Assembly (NCBI RefSeq): GCF_001812805.1
Contig: NZ_KV810437.1
Location: 1-64,000, forward strand
From: Corynebacterium sp. HMSC078H07
GTDB lineage: Bacteria > Actinomycetota > Actinomycetes > Mycobacteriales > Mycobacteriaceae
DNA: 64,000 nucleotides
Direction: 5' to 3'
Shown: one piece after another, positions 53,425 through 63,185 of the stretch
How the letters are laid out: each line of letters begins with the position of its first letter
Numbering within the stretch: position 1 is the first letter of the stretch
The notes under the pieces: generated by a model
Seen by the model: the letters and a program-made list of their open reading frames with translations, nothing else
Databases searched by the model: none
What the model was told of the DNA's origin: nothing
Made by a program: the position numbers and the translations under genes

Positions 53425-55134
53425 GTGACAACCACTACTCCTACCGCCTACTTTTCCCACATGAACCCGGACTGCGCCCTCGCTATGGAGCGCAGTGCTG
53501 CGCGCCGCGCCGATTATCGCTCCTGGAAAGCTGCCATGCCCCCGCTCGATGAGGATTTCGATGTGGCGTGCCAGAGGCTCGTCGCCAAGCTCGGGCTCGG
53601 CCCACACACCATCACCGAATGTTGCCTCGCCGTGCACCGGCTTAATGGGCTTCCGCAGGTCAAAGCGATGCAGGAAGACCTCTTCCTGCTCGATATGCGC
53701 GCCCTCATCGCCATCGACTTCACCTTGACCAAACTGGGTGAAATACCCCAGGAGACGCTCGCGCTTATCGACGCCTCCTTGGCCGACTACTTCATCCCCA
53801 CCGCCCCCAACCAGACTTTTCCTACGCCTCCACAGATTGGCCGCAAAGTGCGCGATATCTGCAAAAGCATCGATAAAACGATTTCTTTCCGCGATACGCG
53901 GAAGAAGGATTCCTACTCCATGACGGACAATGGTGAGCGCGCCAACCTGGAGCTCAACACGGATAGCGCCACGGGCATCATCCTGGACAAATACATCAAG
54001 GAGGCCGCGAAAGAGAACGGGGTCTCCACAGCTGATGCTTTGAAGAAGCTCATCGCCGGCAGCATCACACCGCCGTCGACGGTCATTTTGCACACGTATC
54101 AGGCCACCGATATTGAGAACGCGCCAACACTCGTGCAGGGCTATGGTTGGACGTCTCAAGAGATGCCCACGACCCGCACTCGTGACCTGTCCGCAGAACC
54201 GGAAGCCTCGGATAGCTATGTTGCCTCGGAGCTCATCCGAAAATACGTCGAGGGGCGCGACGGCACGTGTCGTGCTCTTGGCTGCAACCGGCCGGCCCAC
54301 CTGTGCCAGATGGACCACCGCGTCAACTACGCCGACGGCGGCCCCACTCACCCGAGCAATCTCGCCTCACTCTGCCAGCACCATCACAACATGAAGACCG
54401 ATGGCCGCGCGCATTACATCATGGACCCCCTCACCGGGGATATCGTATGGCTTTTCGAGGACGGAACCTGGGCCATGACTGAACCCACCGGCCCGCTGGC
54501 CAACAAGACCAAGCGCTGGGCCCAAACCGTGGCCCAGAAGATCACTGCAATCCGTCAGCGCGCCCACGAGCAAGCCCAGGCGCTGAAGAAGGAACTAGAC
54601 GCCGAAGCAGCTGCCAAGGCTGCGGCGGAAGTCCAAGCTCCCAGCACTCCCCAGAGGACATCCCGTTCTAAACCTCGCCGTCGTCTGACTCGACGGCGCC
54701 CACCCGGTAGCCCACTACAGAAAGGACCCCATTCCATGACCCCTCCGTCGTCCGGGACGACGAGAAGCCCAGATAGCAGAAACTCCCCGTCACAATCACG
54801 AAGGACTATGCGGGGAGCTATGAGCCAAGCTTTACTTGCCCAGCTTGCGACGCTGAACGCGGGTGCGGCGCAGCATCTTGCGGTGCTTCTTCTTGGACAT
54901 GCGCTTGCGGCGCTTCTTGATGACAGAACCCATAACAGGTTTCCTCACTTTCGGTATCAGTACGTACGTAAACCGGCCGGCGACGCCTGGAATGAAACCG
55001 CACGGTGCACTCGATGCGGCCCCGCAAAACGGGGAGACACAGGCGTACCACTGCCGACACGAATGCCCACCATCTTACCTAGCGCCCTTCCCAGCACCAA
55101 AACTAAGGGCAGCACCCACCGCCGTGGACCGTAG
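53425..55134 (+). CDS. 13E12-type HNH endonuclease-like protein with frameshifted C-terminus
   Basis: A DUF222/13E12-repeat protein with a C-terminal HNH domain near residues 275-330 ([38 protein letters not shown]). Similar genes occur in many copies in corynebacteria. The frame reads on to 55134, but from about residue 408 the sequence turns into basic low-complexity text that crosses the antisense bS22 gene. In another frame the sequence reads SPEDIPF then TAA at 54669-54671, which looks like the original end. A one-base indel in the tail is therefore likely; the domains are intact. Start is GTG with GGAGAAG upstream. Confidence 0.8.
   Translation: MTTTTPTAYFSHMNPDCALAMERSAARRADYRSWKAAMPPLDEDFDVACQRLVAKLGLGPHTITECCLAVHRLNGLPQVKAMQEDLFLLDMRALIAIDFTLTKLGEIPQETLALIDASLADYFIPTAPNQTFPTPPQIGRKVRDICKSIDKTISFRDTRKKDSYSMTDNGERANLELNTDSATGIILDKYIKEAAKENGVSTADALKKLIAGSITPPSTVILHTYQATDIENAPTLVQGYGWTSQEMPTTRTRDLSAEPEASDSYVASELIRKYVEGRDGTCRALGCNRPAHLCQMDHRVNYADGGPTHPSNLASLCQHHHNMKTDGRAHYIMDPLTGDIVWLFEDGTWAMTEPTGPLANKTKRWAQTVAQKITAIRQRAHEQAQALKKELDAEAAAKAAAEVQAPSTPQRTSRSKPRRRLTRRRPPGSPLQKGPHSMTPPSSGTTRSPDSRNSPSQSRRTMRGAMSQALLAQLATLNAGAAQHLAVLLLGHALAALLDDRTHNRFPHFRYQYVRKPAGDAWNETARCTRCGPAKRGDTGVPLPTRMPTILPSALPSTKTKGSTHRRGP
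54676..54700. terminator. Hairpin after the HNH domain (matches 37381-37402)
   Basis: cgccgtcg pairs with cgacggcg around tctgact. It lies five bases after the inferred original stop of the HNH gene, where a terminator would be expected. The 22 bases from 54679 match the element beyond sugE at 20 positions. Confidence 0.5.
54832..54933 (-). CDS. bS22/AURKAIP1-COX24 domain small ribosomal protein
   Basis: A 33-residue, extremely basic protein reading [19 protein letters not shown] and then [14 protein letters not shown]. This matches the AURKAIP1/COX24 domain protein that mycobacterial ribosome structures show as bS22, bound near the decoding centre of the 30S subunit. It is translated from an ATG with GAGGAAAC upstream. 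The frame is fully antisense to the extended HNH reading frame, which argues that the extension is spurious. Confidence 0.92.
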   Translation of the reverse strand: MGSVIKKRRKRMSKKKHRKMLRRTRVQRRKLGK

Positions 55135-55155
55135 GAGTCCACAGGGGTGGGCGCT
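55111..55155 (-). terminator. Nested hairpin downstream of the BldC-like gene
   Basis: The outer arms agc/gct and cccacc/ggtggg enclose an inner gtggac/gtccac stem. It lies 20 bases after the stop of the HTH gene on the minus strand; no long T-run is present, so its strength is uncertain. Confidence 0.45.
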
Positions 55156-55173
55156 GTCAGAGAGAGATGAACG

Positions 55174-55362
55174 CTAGGCTCCGTACACGGATGCCTCAAG
55201 GTATTCCTTGACGGCGGATTCATGAACGCGGAACGAACGTCCCACGCGCACTGCCGGCATGTCACCTGCGTGAACCAACCTGTACACCGTCATCTTGGAG
55301 ACACGCATGATCTCCGCAACTTCGGCGATGGTCAGGAAAGTTCCCTTATCTTCATTCGTCAT
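55174..55362 (-). CDS. BldC-like helix-turn-helix protein
   Basis: A 62-residue MerR-type single-domain DNA-binding protein: TIAEVAEIMRVSKMTVYRLVHAGDMPAVRVGRSFRVHESAV. It resembles both BldC of actinobacteria and the excisionase HTH family. The place beside proC and the bS22 gene is conserved in corynebacteria and mycobacteria, so I favour a housekeeping regulator over a phage excisionase. It probably forms arrays on direct repeats, as BldC does. Confidence 0.85.
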   Translation of the reverse strand: MTNEDKGTFLTIAEVAEIMRVSKMTVYRLVHAGDMPAVRVGRSFRVHESAVKEYLEASVYGA

Positions 55363-55374
55363 AGTTTATTTAAC

Positions 55375-55562
55375 CCTTCAGCACGTGACGCGCTGTAGGC
55401 TTCCCCTCCCACAGGACTATCACGCACGCGCTCCTGCAAGCTTAGCGTGAAACCTGTGACTAATGCGACCCAAGTGCCATTTTTTTCCACATTCGCACCG
55501 TTGTTCCCCAGAAACTCGCCTCACAACAATCGTCACACCATTCCCATGGAAGGAGGAGAAAT
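55375..55562. other. Gap between proC and the BldC-like gene
   Basis: No gene is visible. The minus strand should hold the BldC-like gene promoter near 55380-55450. A poly-T stretch on the plus strand at 55483-55489 lies without a strong hairpin. Confidence 0.4.
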
Positions 55563-56354
55563 CTAGGCTAGTTCCTGCGCACGCTGGGCACATGCCTCCG
55601 CCGCGCGGAAGAAAGCGCCGCGAATACCGGACTCCTCAAGCTCCCGAAGCGCAGCCGCGGTGGTTCCCCCCGGGGAGGTCACCCCCGCGCGAAGAGCGAC
55701 GGGATCCTTCCCAGATTCCGTCATCATGGTGCCTGCGCCCTGGGCGGTGCGGGTGGCCAGCTTTTCGGCGACGTCACGGGTAAGGCCGAGCTGCACGCCG
55801 GCGTCGATAAGCGCCTCTGTGACAAGGAAGTAGTAGGCAGGCGCGGAGCCAGCCAGGGCGGTCGCGGCGTCGATGTGCTTTTCCTCGATGACGGCGACCT
55901 CACCGACGGCCTCGAGCAGCTTGACCACACCCCCGAGCTGCTCCTCACTCACGTGCTGACCGCCCGCACACGTGCACATGCCCTTGCCGACAAGCATGGG
56001 GGTGTTGGGCATCACGCGGACGACCGGTACGCCTTCGCCAGCGGCCTTCTCGAGAGTGTCGAGGGTCAAGCCCGCAGCCATGGACACCACGACGGCGTCC
56101 TGGGAAATATCGAGACCGTCGAGCAACTCGACGATGGCATAGGGCTTCACACACGCGAAGATGTACTCGGCACCCTCGATGGCTTGCGCGTTATCACTGG
56201 TGACGGTCACTCCATAGGTGCCGTGCAGTTCCTCGCCGCGCTCTGAACGGCGGTTGGTCACCACGATGTCCGCAGCGTCGTAGCCTGCGCTCACCAGCCC
56301 GGAAACTAGGGCCTCGCCGATTTGTCCTCCACCTAGTACTGCAATTTTAGTCAT
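55563..56354 (-). CDS. proC: Pyrroline-5-carboxylate reductase
   Basis: ProC makes the last step of proline synthesis using NAD(P)H. The 263-residue protein begins [20 protein letters not shown] (Rossmann motif). It has [15 protein letters not shown] and, near the C-terminus, the family signature [22 protein letters not shown] chose the ATG at 56354 rather than 56384 because homology begins there, though no strong ribosome site is seen. Confidence 0.95.
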   Translation of the reverse strand: MTKIAVLGGGQIGEALVSGLVSAGYDAADIVVTNRRSERGEELHGTYGVTVTSDNAQAIEGAEYIFACVKPYAIVELLDGLDISQDAVVVSMAAGLTLDTLEKAAGEGVPVVRVMPNTPMLVGKGMCTCAGGQHVSEEQLGGVVKLLEAVGEVAVIEEKHIDAATALAGSAPAYYFLVTEALIDAGVQLGLTRDVAEKLATRTAQGAGTMMTESGKDPVALRAGVTSPGGTTAAALRELEESGIRGAFFRAAEACAQRAQELA

Positions 56355-56386
56355 GATCCCAGGGTGCCAGAAACCCTGGGTCACGG

Positions 56387-57169
56387 CTACATCACAACGA
56401 GCAGCGGGCCGAAGGTAAGCACGAGGCCTGCTACGGCCGCGAGGAACATGGACAGGCCATCGCGGCTGGTGCGCAGAGCGTGGACGATACCGACAATGAC
56501 GCCGGTAACGACAACGCCGAGCACCACGACGACGAGGCGGTCGAAGCGGTCCCAGAGGATTTCGAAGCCTTTGAACACGACGGCACCCAGCACGATGCCA
56601 ACGAGGGCGAGCAGGACGACGGCGAAGGGGTTAAGCTTCTCCTCCTCGTAGTCCTCGTCATACTCGTCGTATTCCTCGACGTCGTGGTCGACGGCCTCGA
56701 GTTCACCCGTAGTCGAGGTTTCGTCCTCAACCTTTTCTTCGACCTTGTCCTCAGACTTCTTCTCAGGTGCGTCCTTGACGCGCTGAATGACGCGGGTGTC
56801 CTCGGTGGAGGGCTGGGAACGCTTGGGCTCAGAATCGGTCTTGTCCGGCCGCTCCACGCGGACGGCATCTGCCTGCGGCTCAGACTCAGTCTTCGGCTCG
56901 GGTTCAGCCTTCGGCTCAGGTTCAGTCTTCTCGGCGTCCTTCTGCGGAGCAGGAATGACTGGCGCAGTCTCATCGATAGAGACGTTGGAGTGCTTCGCTT
57001 CGGCCGGGGTTGCCTTCACCTTCTCGAGGTTGCCGGTCAGCTCCGCGACGGAGATGCCGCCTTCCTCAAGGCTGCGGCGACGGCGGCGCGAACTCTTCTC
57101 TCCACCGGAGCGATCCTTCTGGTTACGGGCCAGCAGCTCCGCAACTGTCAACTGTTTCTCGTCAGCCAC
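56387..57169 (-). CDS. Membrane protein with charged repeats (VAELL motif)
   Basis: A 260-residue protein. The N-terminal half is polar, with two short motifs [10 protein letters not shown] and [10 protein letters not shown] around a basic SRRRRR stretch. An acidic/Pro-rich section ([16 protein letters not shown]) follows, then three helices at the C-terminus ([59 protein letters not shown]). Proteins with paired VAELL motifs are common in Corynebacteriales; no function is established. It lies between ppx and proC on the same strand. Confidence 0.78.
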   Translation of the reverse strand: MADEKQLTVAELLARNQKDRSGGEKSSRRRRRSLEEGGISVAELTGNLEKVKATPAEAKHSNVSIDETAPVIPAPQKDAEKTEPEPKAEPEPKTESEPQADAVRVERPDKTDSEPKRSQPSTEDTRVIQRVKDAPEKKSEDKVEEKVEDETSTTGELEAVDHDVEEYDEYDEDYEEEKLNPFAVVLLALVGIVLGAVVFKGFEILWDRFDRLVVVVLGVVVTGVIVGIVHALRTSRDGLSMFLAAVAGLVLTFGPLLVVM

Positions 57170-57178
57170 GTTTCTTTC

Positions 57179-58108
57179 CTATTCCAGTCCCTTATCGGTA
57201 CGGCGCAAAATGACACCTTCACGGAGAGCCCAGGGGCAGATCTCTAGCTTCTCGATTCCCAGGGCACGCATACTCGCCTCGGCCACAAGAGCACCCGCGA
57301 CGATTTGGTGCGATCGGGTAGAACTTACACCCTCAAGGTCTGCCCTGTCAGCTGCAGTCATGCGAGAAATGAAAGAAATGAGCTGACGCAGACCCGGTGC
57401 GGTGAGGGTGCGCTTCACATACGGACCCGCCGAAGACGGTGCGGCACCGGTGAGTCGGGCCAGCGTACGGAAGGTTTTTGAGGTTCCGACACCCAAGCCG
57501 GAGGGGCCCAGGGCGCGCATCTGATCGGCAACGCCAACCAATTCCGCATCAATATAGTCACGGAGGAGATTCACCTTGGATTTTTCCGGCGGATCGGTGT
57601 CGAACCAATTGTGAGTCAGACGGCCAGCGCCGAGGTCGAGAGAGAAAGCGAGCTCTGGGTGCTCGTCGGTACCGGTGGACAGCTCGAGAGAGCCGCCGCC
57701 GATGTCGAGGTTGGTGATGCGACCCGCGGACCAGCCATACCAGCGGCGCACGGCCAAGAAGGTCAGGCGGGCTTCTTCTTCACCAGACAGGATTTCTAGG
57801 CGGACGCCGGTGTTCTTTTCCACTTCATCGAGAACCTCGGCCGAGTTCGTAGCTGAACGCACCGCAGAGGTGGCAAAAGCCATGAGCTCATCGCACCCCA
57901 GCTTCTGGCTCAGCTCATTGGCTTCACCCACAGCAGAAATAAGCTTTTTCAAGCCCTTCTCGTGGATGTTGCCCTTTTTGTCGAGCTGTTCCACTAGACG
58001 CAGGGGCGTCTTCCAGTCGCTCATCGGGGTGGGCCGGCCACCGGTTGCGGCATCGACCGCAACGAGGTGGACGGTATTACTTCCGACGTCTAATACACCT
58101 AATCGCAC
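57179..58108 (-). CDS. ppx: Ppx/GppA-family exopolyphosphatase
   Basis: A 309-residue protein of the sugar-kinase/actin-like fold with the phosphate-binding motif [15 protein letters not shown]. It also has [16 protein letters not shown] and [10 protein letters not shown]. This short single-domain form matches actinobacterial Ppx enzymes, which degrade short polyphosphate or act on related compounds. The nearby SenX3-RegX3 system makes a link to phosphate economy attractive but unproven. Confidence 0.9.
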   Translation of the reverse strand: MRLGVLDVGSNTVHLVAVDAATGGRPTPMSDWKTPLRLVEQLDKKGNIHEKGLKKLISAVGEANELSQKLGCDELMAFATSAVRSATNSAEVLDEVEKNTGVRLEILSGEEEARLTFLAVRRWYGWSAGRITNLDIGGGSLELSTGTDEHPELAFSLDLGAGRLTHNWFDTDPPEKSKVNLLRDYIDAELVGVADQMRALGPSGLGVGTSKTFRTLARLTGAAPSSAGPYVKRTLTAPGLRQLISFISRMTAADRADLEGVSSTRSHQIVAGALVAEASMRALGIEKLEICPWALREGVILRRTDKGLE

Positions 58109-58141
58109 ACCCCCACAGTAGTAGGTCTACCGTGGGTAGGT

Positions 58142-59023
58142 GTGAATCGCCCGAAATCAAATGAGGTTTACCTGGGTTTTCCCACCTCCTCCCCCGCCGC
58201 CAAGTCCATCCTTGCAGGCCGCGAAAAGGCCCCTGACTTCCCACGAGAGTGGTTTGAGTTCACCGATCCCGAGGATCCCTTGCACGTCTACTCAATCGAT
58301 CTCACGTGGCTCGAGTCGCATTACGAGTGCCAGTTTGGGACCGAGAGGTGCCACGGCATCGATAAGCAACAGAGCGACGTTGGGTGCTGTGTGCATGGCG
58401 CCTACATGGCCGATGAAATCGACCGCGACCAGCTTGCCGACGCCGTGGCGCGCATGCCCGCACGCTACTGGCAGCACCGCCCTGAGGACGTCGACGAGTA
58501 CCTCAAAAACGGTCAGCCCGAAGAACTGGAACCGTGGTTGGAATGGGATGAGCTCGACGGTGACGATGGCGAACCGGAGCCGGCGTTGAAGACGCCGCTT
58601 GTCGACGGCGCCTGTATCTTCGCCAACCGCGAAGGCTGGCCCACGGGCCCTGGCTGCGCCATCCATCAGTGGGCGCTCGACGCGGGTGAGGAGCTCACCG
58701 TGGTCAAACCTGAGGTGTGCTGGCAGGTGCCGATTCGCCGCCACGAGGATTATGAGGAGCGCCCTGATGGCGAGGAGATTCTGCGCACCACTATCGGCGA
58801 GTATGACCGCCGCGGGTGGGGCAATGGTGGTGAGGACTTTGATTGGTGGTGCTCAGCATCCCCGTCCTGCCACACGGCAAAAGAGCCGCTCTGGAAGTCT
58901 CAAAAGACCGAGCTCATCGCTCTGTTAGGCGAAGACTGCTATGAGATTCTAGCCCGGCACTGCGAAGCGCGGGCACGCTCCGGAGTGGAGTTTCCGCGCC
59001 ACCCGGCGGATCCTCGAGCTTAG
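58142..59023 (+). CDS. Cys-rich protein of unknown function
   Basis: A 293-residue soluble protein. Conserved-looking Cys/His clusters occur at [58 protein letters not shown], and [12 protein letters not shown]. The pattern suggests a bound metal or an Fe-S cluster, but I recognise no named family with certainty. Start GTG at 58142 without a strong ribosome site. It is divergent from ppx and its stop overlaps regX3 by four bases in convergent orientation. Confidence 0.72.
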   Translation: MNRPKSNEVYLGFPTSSPAAKSILAGREKAPDFPREWFEFTDPEDPLHVYSIDLTWLESHYECQFGTERCHGIDKQQSDVGCCVHGAYMADEIDRDQLADAVARMPARYWQHRPEDVDEYLKNGQPEELEPWLEWDELDGDDGEPEPALKTPLVDGACIFANREGWPTGPGCAIHQWALDAGEELTVVKPEVCWQVPIRRHEDYEERPDGEEILRTTIGEYDRRGWGNGGEDFDWWCSASPSCHTAKEPLWKSQKTELIALLGEDCYEILARHCEARARSGVEFPRHPADPRA

Positions 59024-59718
59024 GCCTCGAACTTGTAGCCCAAGCCGCGCACGGTGACGAGGTGCTTCGGGTGAGACGGTTCCGACTCAATCTTGGAGCG
59101 GAGGCGCTTAACGTGAACGTCGAGCGTCTTGGTGTCACCGACGTAATCTGCGCCCCAAATGCGGTCAATGAGCTGACCGCGGGTAAGCACACGGCCAGCA
59201 TTGCGCAGGAGGTACTCAAGGAGATCGAACTCTTTGAGCGGCATCGACACCGGTTGGCCGGCCACCAGCACCGTGTGGCGTTCCACGTCCATGCGCACGC
59301 GGCCGCCCTCCAGAATCTGGTTGTGCGGCTCCTCTTCGCCGCCCTCCGAGGACACCTCGTGGCCGCGGCGCAGCACCGCACGGATACGGGCGATGAGCTC
59401 GCGGGAGGAATAAGGCTTGGTCACGTAGTCATCGGCGCCGAGCTCAAGGCCAACCACCTTGTCGATTTCCGAGTCACGCGCGGTAACCATAATGACCGGC
59501 ACCGAGGAGGTAGCACGCAGCTGCTTGCACACGTCCGTGCCAGACATCCCCGGCAGCATCAGGTCCAGCAAGACGATGTCCACGGTGTTGGCCGCGAACT
59601 GCTCCAAGGCGCTGGGCCCGTCGGGGGCCAAGAGAACATCGAATCCTTCTTTGCGAAGGAGGAATGCAAGGGGATCTGCAAGCGACTCTTCATCTTCGAC
59701 GATGAGGATGGTGGTCAT
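59020..59718 (-). CDS. regX3: Response regulator RegX3
   Basis: An OmpR/PhoB-type regulator of 232 residues. The receiver domain carries phospho-acceptor Asp52 (VLLDLMLPG) with Thr in MVTARDS and Lys in YVTKPYS. The C-terminal winged helix includes [12 protein letters not shown] and [13 protein letters not shown]. In mycobacteria SenX3-RegX3 controls the phosphate starvation response. Its start overlaps the senX3 stop by four bases. The order gpmA-senX3-regX3 is that of M. tuberculosis. Confidence 0.93.
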   Translation of the reverse strand: MTTILIVEDEESLADPLAFLLRKEGFDVLLAPDGPSALEQFAANTVDIVLLDLMLPGMSGTDVCKQLRATSSVPVIMVTARDSEIDKVVGLELGADDYVTKPYSSRELIARIRAVLRRGHEVSSEGGEEEPHNQILEGGRVRMDVERHTVLVAGQPVSMPLKEFDLLEYLLRNAGRVLTRGQLIDRIWGADYVGDTKTLDVHVKRLRSKIESEPSHPKHLVTVRGLGYKFEA

Positions 59719-60974
59719 TGCGATTTATCCTTTCGACGAGCGGCTACGCGCGCAACTGCACGCTGCAGGCCAGGAGCGGCGGAGCTGACGGCTCCGTCTT
59801 CTTTATTATCCTTATTATCTACAGTATCCGCTGGCTTTTCTTCGGTGTAGATAGGGAGCTCGATTGTGAACGTCGAGCCAGTTCCCGGCCGGGACCACAG
59901 CTTGATATTGCCGCCATGGTTGGCCACGACGTGCTTGACAATGGCCAGGCCCAGTCCAGTTCCACCGGTTTGGCGTGAGCGGGCCTTATCCACGCGGAAG
60001 AAGCGCTCAAATACGCGCTCCTGGTCTTCTGGGGCGATGCCGATGCCACGGTCGGTGACGCGGACAAGGACAACGTTTCCACTGACCACCTTTTGGGTAA
60101 CCGACACCGGCATCTCATCTGGTGAGTAGTGGATAGCGTTGGAAATGAGGTTCGAAATAGCGGTAACCAACAGGGATTTATCGCCCATCACCTGCACACC
60201 GACGGATTCGCCGCGGGTGAGCTGGTTATTGTGTGCGTCGGCTGCCAGCTGGTTGCGTGTCATGGCCTCGTCGACGATCTCATCGAGGTCAACCGGCTCC
60301 ATCTCCGGGAGGGCTTCCGCACCCTGCAGCTTGGACAAAGAGATGAGCTCGTTGACCATATCCGCCATTCGGGCAGCTTCCTTCTGAACCTTGCTACCGA
60401 AGTACTCCACGTGTTCGGGGTCCCCGGTGTCTTGCAGGAGGGCCTCTGCCAGCAATGCGATGCCGCCGACGGGTGTCTTGAGTTCGTGGGACACGTTAGC
60501 CACAAAGTCACGGCGAGCAGATTCCATGCGGACTGATTCGGACTCGTCGGTGCCGTAGACGATGATGAAGCGGTCGTCGTTAAGCGTCAGCGGTTTGACT
60601 ACCGCACGCACCTGGGTAACACGGTTGCCGGTGCGGCGCTTGGGGATGGACAAATCCAGAGTGCGGGTCTCCTTATCCTCGAAGACCTCCTGCGCCACGG
60701 ACCAAATGTCCGGGTTCACGGCACGATCGTGGACCATCGACATCTCGTGTGCGGCCGGGTTGGAAAAGATGACTTCTTTAGTGCGTGAGAGCACCGTCAT
60801 GCCGGATGGCGATCCACCCACCGCCAGGTGGAGAACTTGGCTCACGCTGGTGACTTGATTGGAGTCAGCGTCGCGGGCGCGGCGGCGCTCCAGTCTTTCG
60901 CGGATACGCGTGACAACCGGTATAGCAAGGCCGCAGGCCACCACACCGGCGAGGAAAGCGAGTACAAATTCCAC
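59715..60974 (-). CDS. senX3: Sensor histidine kinase SenX3
   Basis: A 419-residue membrane kinase with one clear N-terminal helix (VLAFLAGVVACGLAIPVV), a PAS-like region (SGMTVLSRTKEVIFSNPAAHEM) and phospho-acceptor His163 (FVANVSHELKTPVGG). The ATP-binding N box (NLISNAIHYSPD) and G boxes (DRGIGIAPEDQERVFERF, GGTGLGLAIVKH) follow. There is almost no extracellular sensor loop, as in its mycobacterial homologue. It forms an operon with regX3. Confidence 0.93.
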   Translation of the reverse strand: MEFVLAFLAGVVACGLAIPVVTRIRERLERRRARDADSNQVTSVSQVLHLAVGGSPSGMTVLSRTKEVIFSNPAAHEMSMVHDRAVNPDIWSVAQEVFEDKETRTLDLSIPKRRTGNRVTQVRAVVKPLTLNDDRFIIVYGTDESESVRMESARRDFVANVSHELKTPVGGIALLAEALLQDTGDPEHVEYFGSKVQKEAARMADMVNELISLSKLQGAEALPEMEPVDLDEIVDEAMTRNQLAADAHNNQLTRGESVGVQVMGDKSLLVTAISNLISNAIHYSPDEMPVSVTQKVVSGNVVLVRVTDRGIGIAPEDQERVFERFFRVDKARSRQTGGTGLGLAIVKHVVANHGGNIKLWSRPGTGSTFTIELPIYTEEKPADTVDNKDNKEDGAVSSAAPGLQRAVARVAARRKDKSQ

Positions 60975-60995
60975 GATGATTCACACCTCAAAAGA

Positions 60996-61027
60996 AATCC
61001 CCACGGAGTATAGACTCCCTGGGGATT
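60996..61027 (-). terminator. Terminator after gpmA
   Basis: aatcccc pairs with ggggatt, with an inner ggagt/actcc stem. On the minus strand the hairpin is followed by TTTCTTTTG. It separates gpmA from senX3-regX3. Confidence 0.65.
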
Positions 61028-61050
61028 ATGCGCAGTGCGCGAGGGCGGAG

Positions 61051-61800
61051 TTACTTCTTGGCGCCCTGTGCAGCAACGGCGGCGGCGCCAGCAGCGGCTG
61101 CTTCCGGGTCGAGGTAGGTGCCGCCCGGGTTCACCACGGAGCCGTCCTCAGCAATCTCGTAGACCAGCGGGATGCCCGTCGGAATGTTGAGGCCAGCAAT
61201 CTCCTCATCGGAGATCTGATCCAGGTGCTTGACCAGCGCACGCAGGGAGTTACCGTGTGCAGCGATGAGAACGGTCTCGCCCTTCTTGGCGCGCGGGAGG
61301 ATCTCCTCCTCGAAGTAAGGAACGAAGCGCTCGACGACGTCCTTCAGGCACTCGGTACGCGGAACCTGATCCAGGTTGGCGTAGCGCGGGTCTCCAGCCT
61401 GGGAGTACTCAGCACCATCTTCGAGCTCCGGCGGCGGGGTGCCGTAGGAGCGGCGCCATGACATGAACTGCTCCTCGCCGTACTTGTCCTTGGTCTCTGC
61501 CTTGTTAAGACCCTGCAGAGCGCCGTAGTGACGCTCGTTGAGGCGCCAGTCACGCACGACCGGGATCCAGTGGCGGTCAGCCGCGTTGAGGGCAATGTTG
61601 GCGGTGCGGATAGCACGGCGCAAAAGAGAGGTGTACACAACCTCCGGCAGGATGCCCTGCTCCTTGAGCAGTTCGCCGCCGCGCTTGGCCTCGCCCTCAC
61701 CCTTGGCGGTGAGGTTGACGTCTACCCAACCGGTAAATTGGTTGGACTCGTTCCATTCGGACTGTCCATGTCGAAGAAGAATCAGCTTTCCGTTACTCAT
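61051..61800 (-). CDS. gpmA: 2,3-Bisphosphoglycerate-dependent phosphoglycerate mutase
   Basis: GpmA interconverts 3- and 2-phosphoglycerate in glycolysis. The 249-residue protein has the catalytic His11 in [38 protein letters not shown] and the second catalytic His in [18 protein letters not shown] follow. I place the start at ATG 61800 (MSNGKL). It is followed by a terminator before senX3. Confidence 0.96.
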   Translation of the reverse strand: MSNGKLILLRHGQSEWNESNQFTGWVDVNLTAKGEGEAKRGGELLKEQGILPEVVYTSLLRRAIRTANIALNAADRHWIPVVRDWRLNERHYGALQGLNKAETKDKYGEEQFMSWRRSYGTPPPELEDGAEYSQAGDPRYANLDQVPRTECLKDVVERFVPYFEEEILPRAKKGETVLIAAHGNSLRALVKHLDQISDEEIAGLNIPTGIPLVYEIAEDGSVVNPGGTYLDPEAAAAGAAAVAAQGAKK

Positions 61801-61843
61801 AAACACCAGCATGCCACGTTTTTCGGCAGCGCGTCAGGTGGTT

Positions 61844-63109
61844 TTAATATCCGATTGCCCGGCGCGCATGACAGTCCGGAATTTCGATACTCATGGCATC
61901 GGCGTAGATGTTTTCGAGCTGCGTTGCGGCGGCCGCCCAACTGAACTGCTGGGCGTGATCGACGGCGGCTTCGCCCATGGCGATGCGGCGGGGGTCGTCG
62001 TCAAGCAACTGCTCCAATGCGTCCGCCCAGTCCTCCGCCCCGTGGGAGTGCACGAGCAAGCCAGTATCCCCGTCCGCCACGGCAATGGGCAGACCGCCGA
62101 CGGCCGCGGCGACAACGGGCGTGCCCGATGCTTGCGCCTCCATGGCCACGAGGCCGAACGACTCGTTATAACTAGGCACCGCCACAATATCCGCCGCCTG
62201 ATAAATGGACACCAGCTCTTGCGACGGGCGCGGGGTGAGGAAGCGCACGACACGGTCCACACCTAGCTCCCTCGCCAAGTTCTGGTAGGTGTCTGGGGAA
62301 GAATTCGCCCCGGAGGCACCTCCGCAGATGATGACGCGCAGCCGGCGATCCGGATCGCGCTCCATCAGCTCCGCTGCGGCGCGAATGAGAACCTCTGGCC
62401 CCTTAAACTTTTGCAGGCGGCCGACGAAGGCCACGACCTTCGTGTGCAGTGGAATACCCAGCTGGCGGCGAGCGCGCTCCGTCATGCGGTCAGTGCCCGG
62501 GGTGAAGAGCTCCGTGTCTGCACCGGGTGATACGACGACGATGTTTTCTGGTGACGCATCGTAGTGTTCCACCAAGTCACGCGTCTCCTGCGCCGTGTTA
62601 ACCACGAGGATGTCGGCATTGTCCACCAGCTGCTGCTCACAGATGCGGCGTGCTTCGGTCTCCGGGGTGTCATCCAGCGTGCGGTGCACGTTCTTGACCG
62701 CGGCCAAGGTGTGCGCGGTATGCACCAACGGTACGTCCCACAAGTCTCGCAGCAGCCAACCCACCTGCCCAGACAGCCAATAGTGGGAATGGATAACGTC
62801 ATAATCCACGTTGAAGCAGCGCGCGAAGTTAAAAATGCCGCCGGTAAACGCCGCGAGCTGCGTAGGCAGCTCCTCTTTACTTAGTCCCTCGTACGGGCCA
62901 GCAACGATATTGATGACGCGCAGGCGCTCCTCGACGTCCACCACTTCCCCCTGACTCGGGCGCGTGGCGCGAGTAAAAACATCCACGGTAACGCCTAGGC
63001 GCGCGAGCTGGCGGGCGGTATTGAGCACGTACACATTCATGCCTCCGGCATCACCGGAACCGGGCTGCTCAAGGGGCGAGGTATGCATGGAAATCATCGC
63101 GATGCGCAT
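61844..63109 (-). CDS. mshA: D-inositol-3-phosphate glycosyltransferase (mycothiol synthesis)
   Basis: MshA joins N-acetylglucosamine from UDP-GlcNAc to inositol 3-phosphate, the first step to mycothiol. The GT4 enzyme of about 421 residues begins [27 protein letters not shown], diagnostic for MshA. It has [10 protein letters not shown] and the C-terminal [19 protein letters not shown]. The ATG at 63109 lies eight bases after TACACT with no ribosome site, again suggesting a leaderless mRNA. It is divergent from fadD. Confidence 0.94.
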   Translation of the reverse strand: MRIAMISMHTSPLEQPGSGDAGGMNVYVLNTARQLARLGVTVDVFTRATRPSQGEVVDVEERLRVINIVAGPYEGLSKEELPTQLAAFTGGIFNFARCFNVDYDVIHSHYWLSGQVGWLLRDLWDVPLVHTAHTLAAVKNVHRTLDDTPETEARRICEQQLVDNADILVVNTAQETRDLVEHYDASPENIVVVSPGADTELFTPGTDRMTERARRQLGIPLHTKVVAFVGRLQKFKGPEVLIRAAAELMERDPDRRLRVIICGGASGANSSPDTYQNLARELGVDRVVRFLTPRPSQELVSIYQAADIVAVPSYNESFGLVAMEAQASGTPVVAAAVGGLPIAVADGDTGLLVHSHGAEDWADALEQLLDDDPRRIAMGEAAVDHAQQFSWAAAATQLENIYADAMSIEIPDCHARRAIGY

Positions 63110-63185
63110 AGTCACCCAGTGTATCTGGAAAGCAGCCACGTTATACTGGCTCCCAACTTCAGAGACGTGACCGAAAGGTGTAGAG

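Noticed and set aside
54672..55134. C-terminal 155 residues of the HNH frame as a real extra domain
   Set aside because: The translated text is low-complexity, lies antisense to the bS22 gene, and a family-like ending exists in another frame.
55174..55362. Excisionase-like HTH as evidence of a prophage or integrative element
   Set aside because: There is no integrase, attachment repeat or phage gene nearby, and this gene beside proC is a conserved actinobacterial arrangement.
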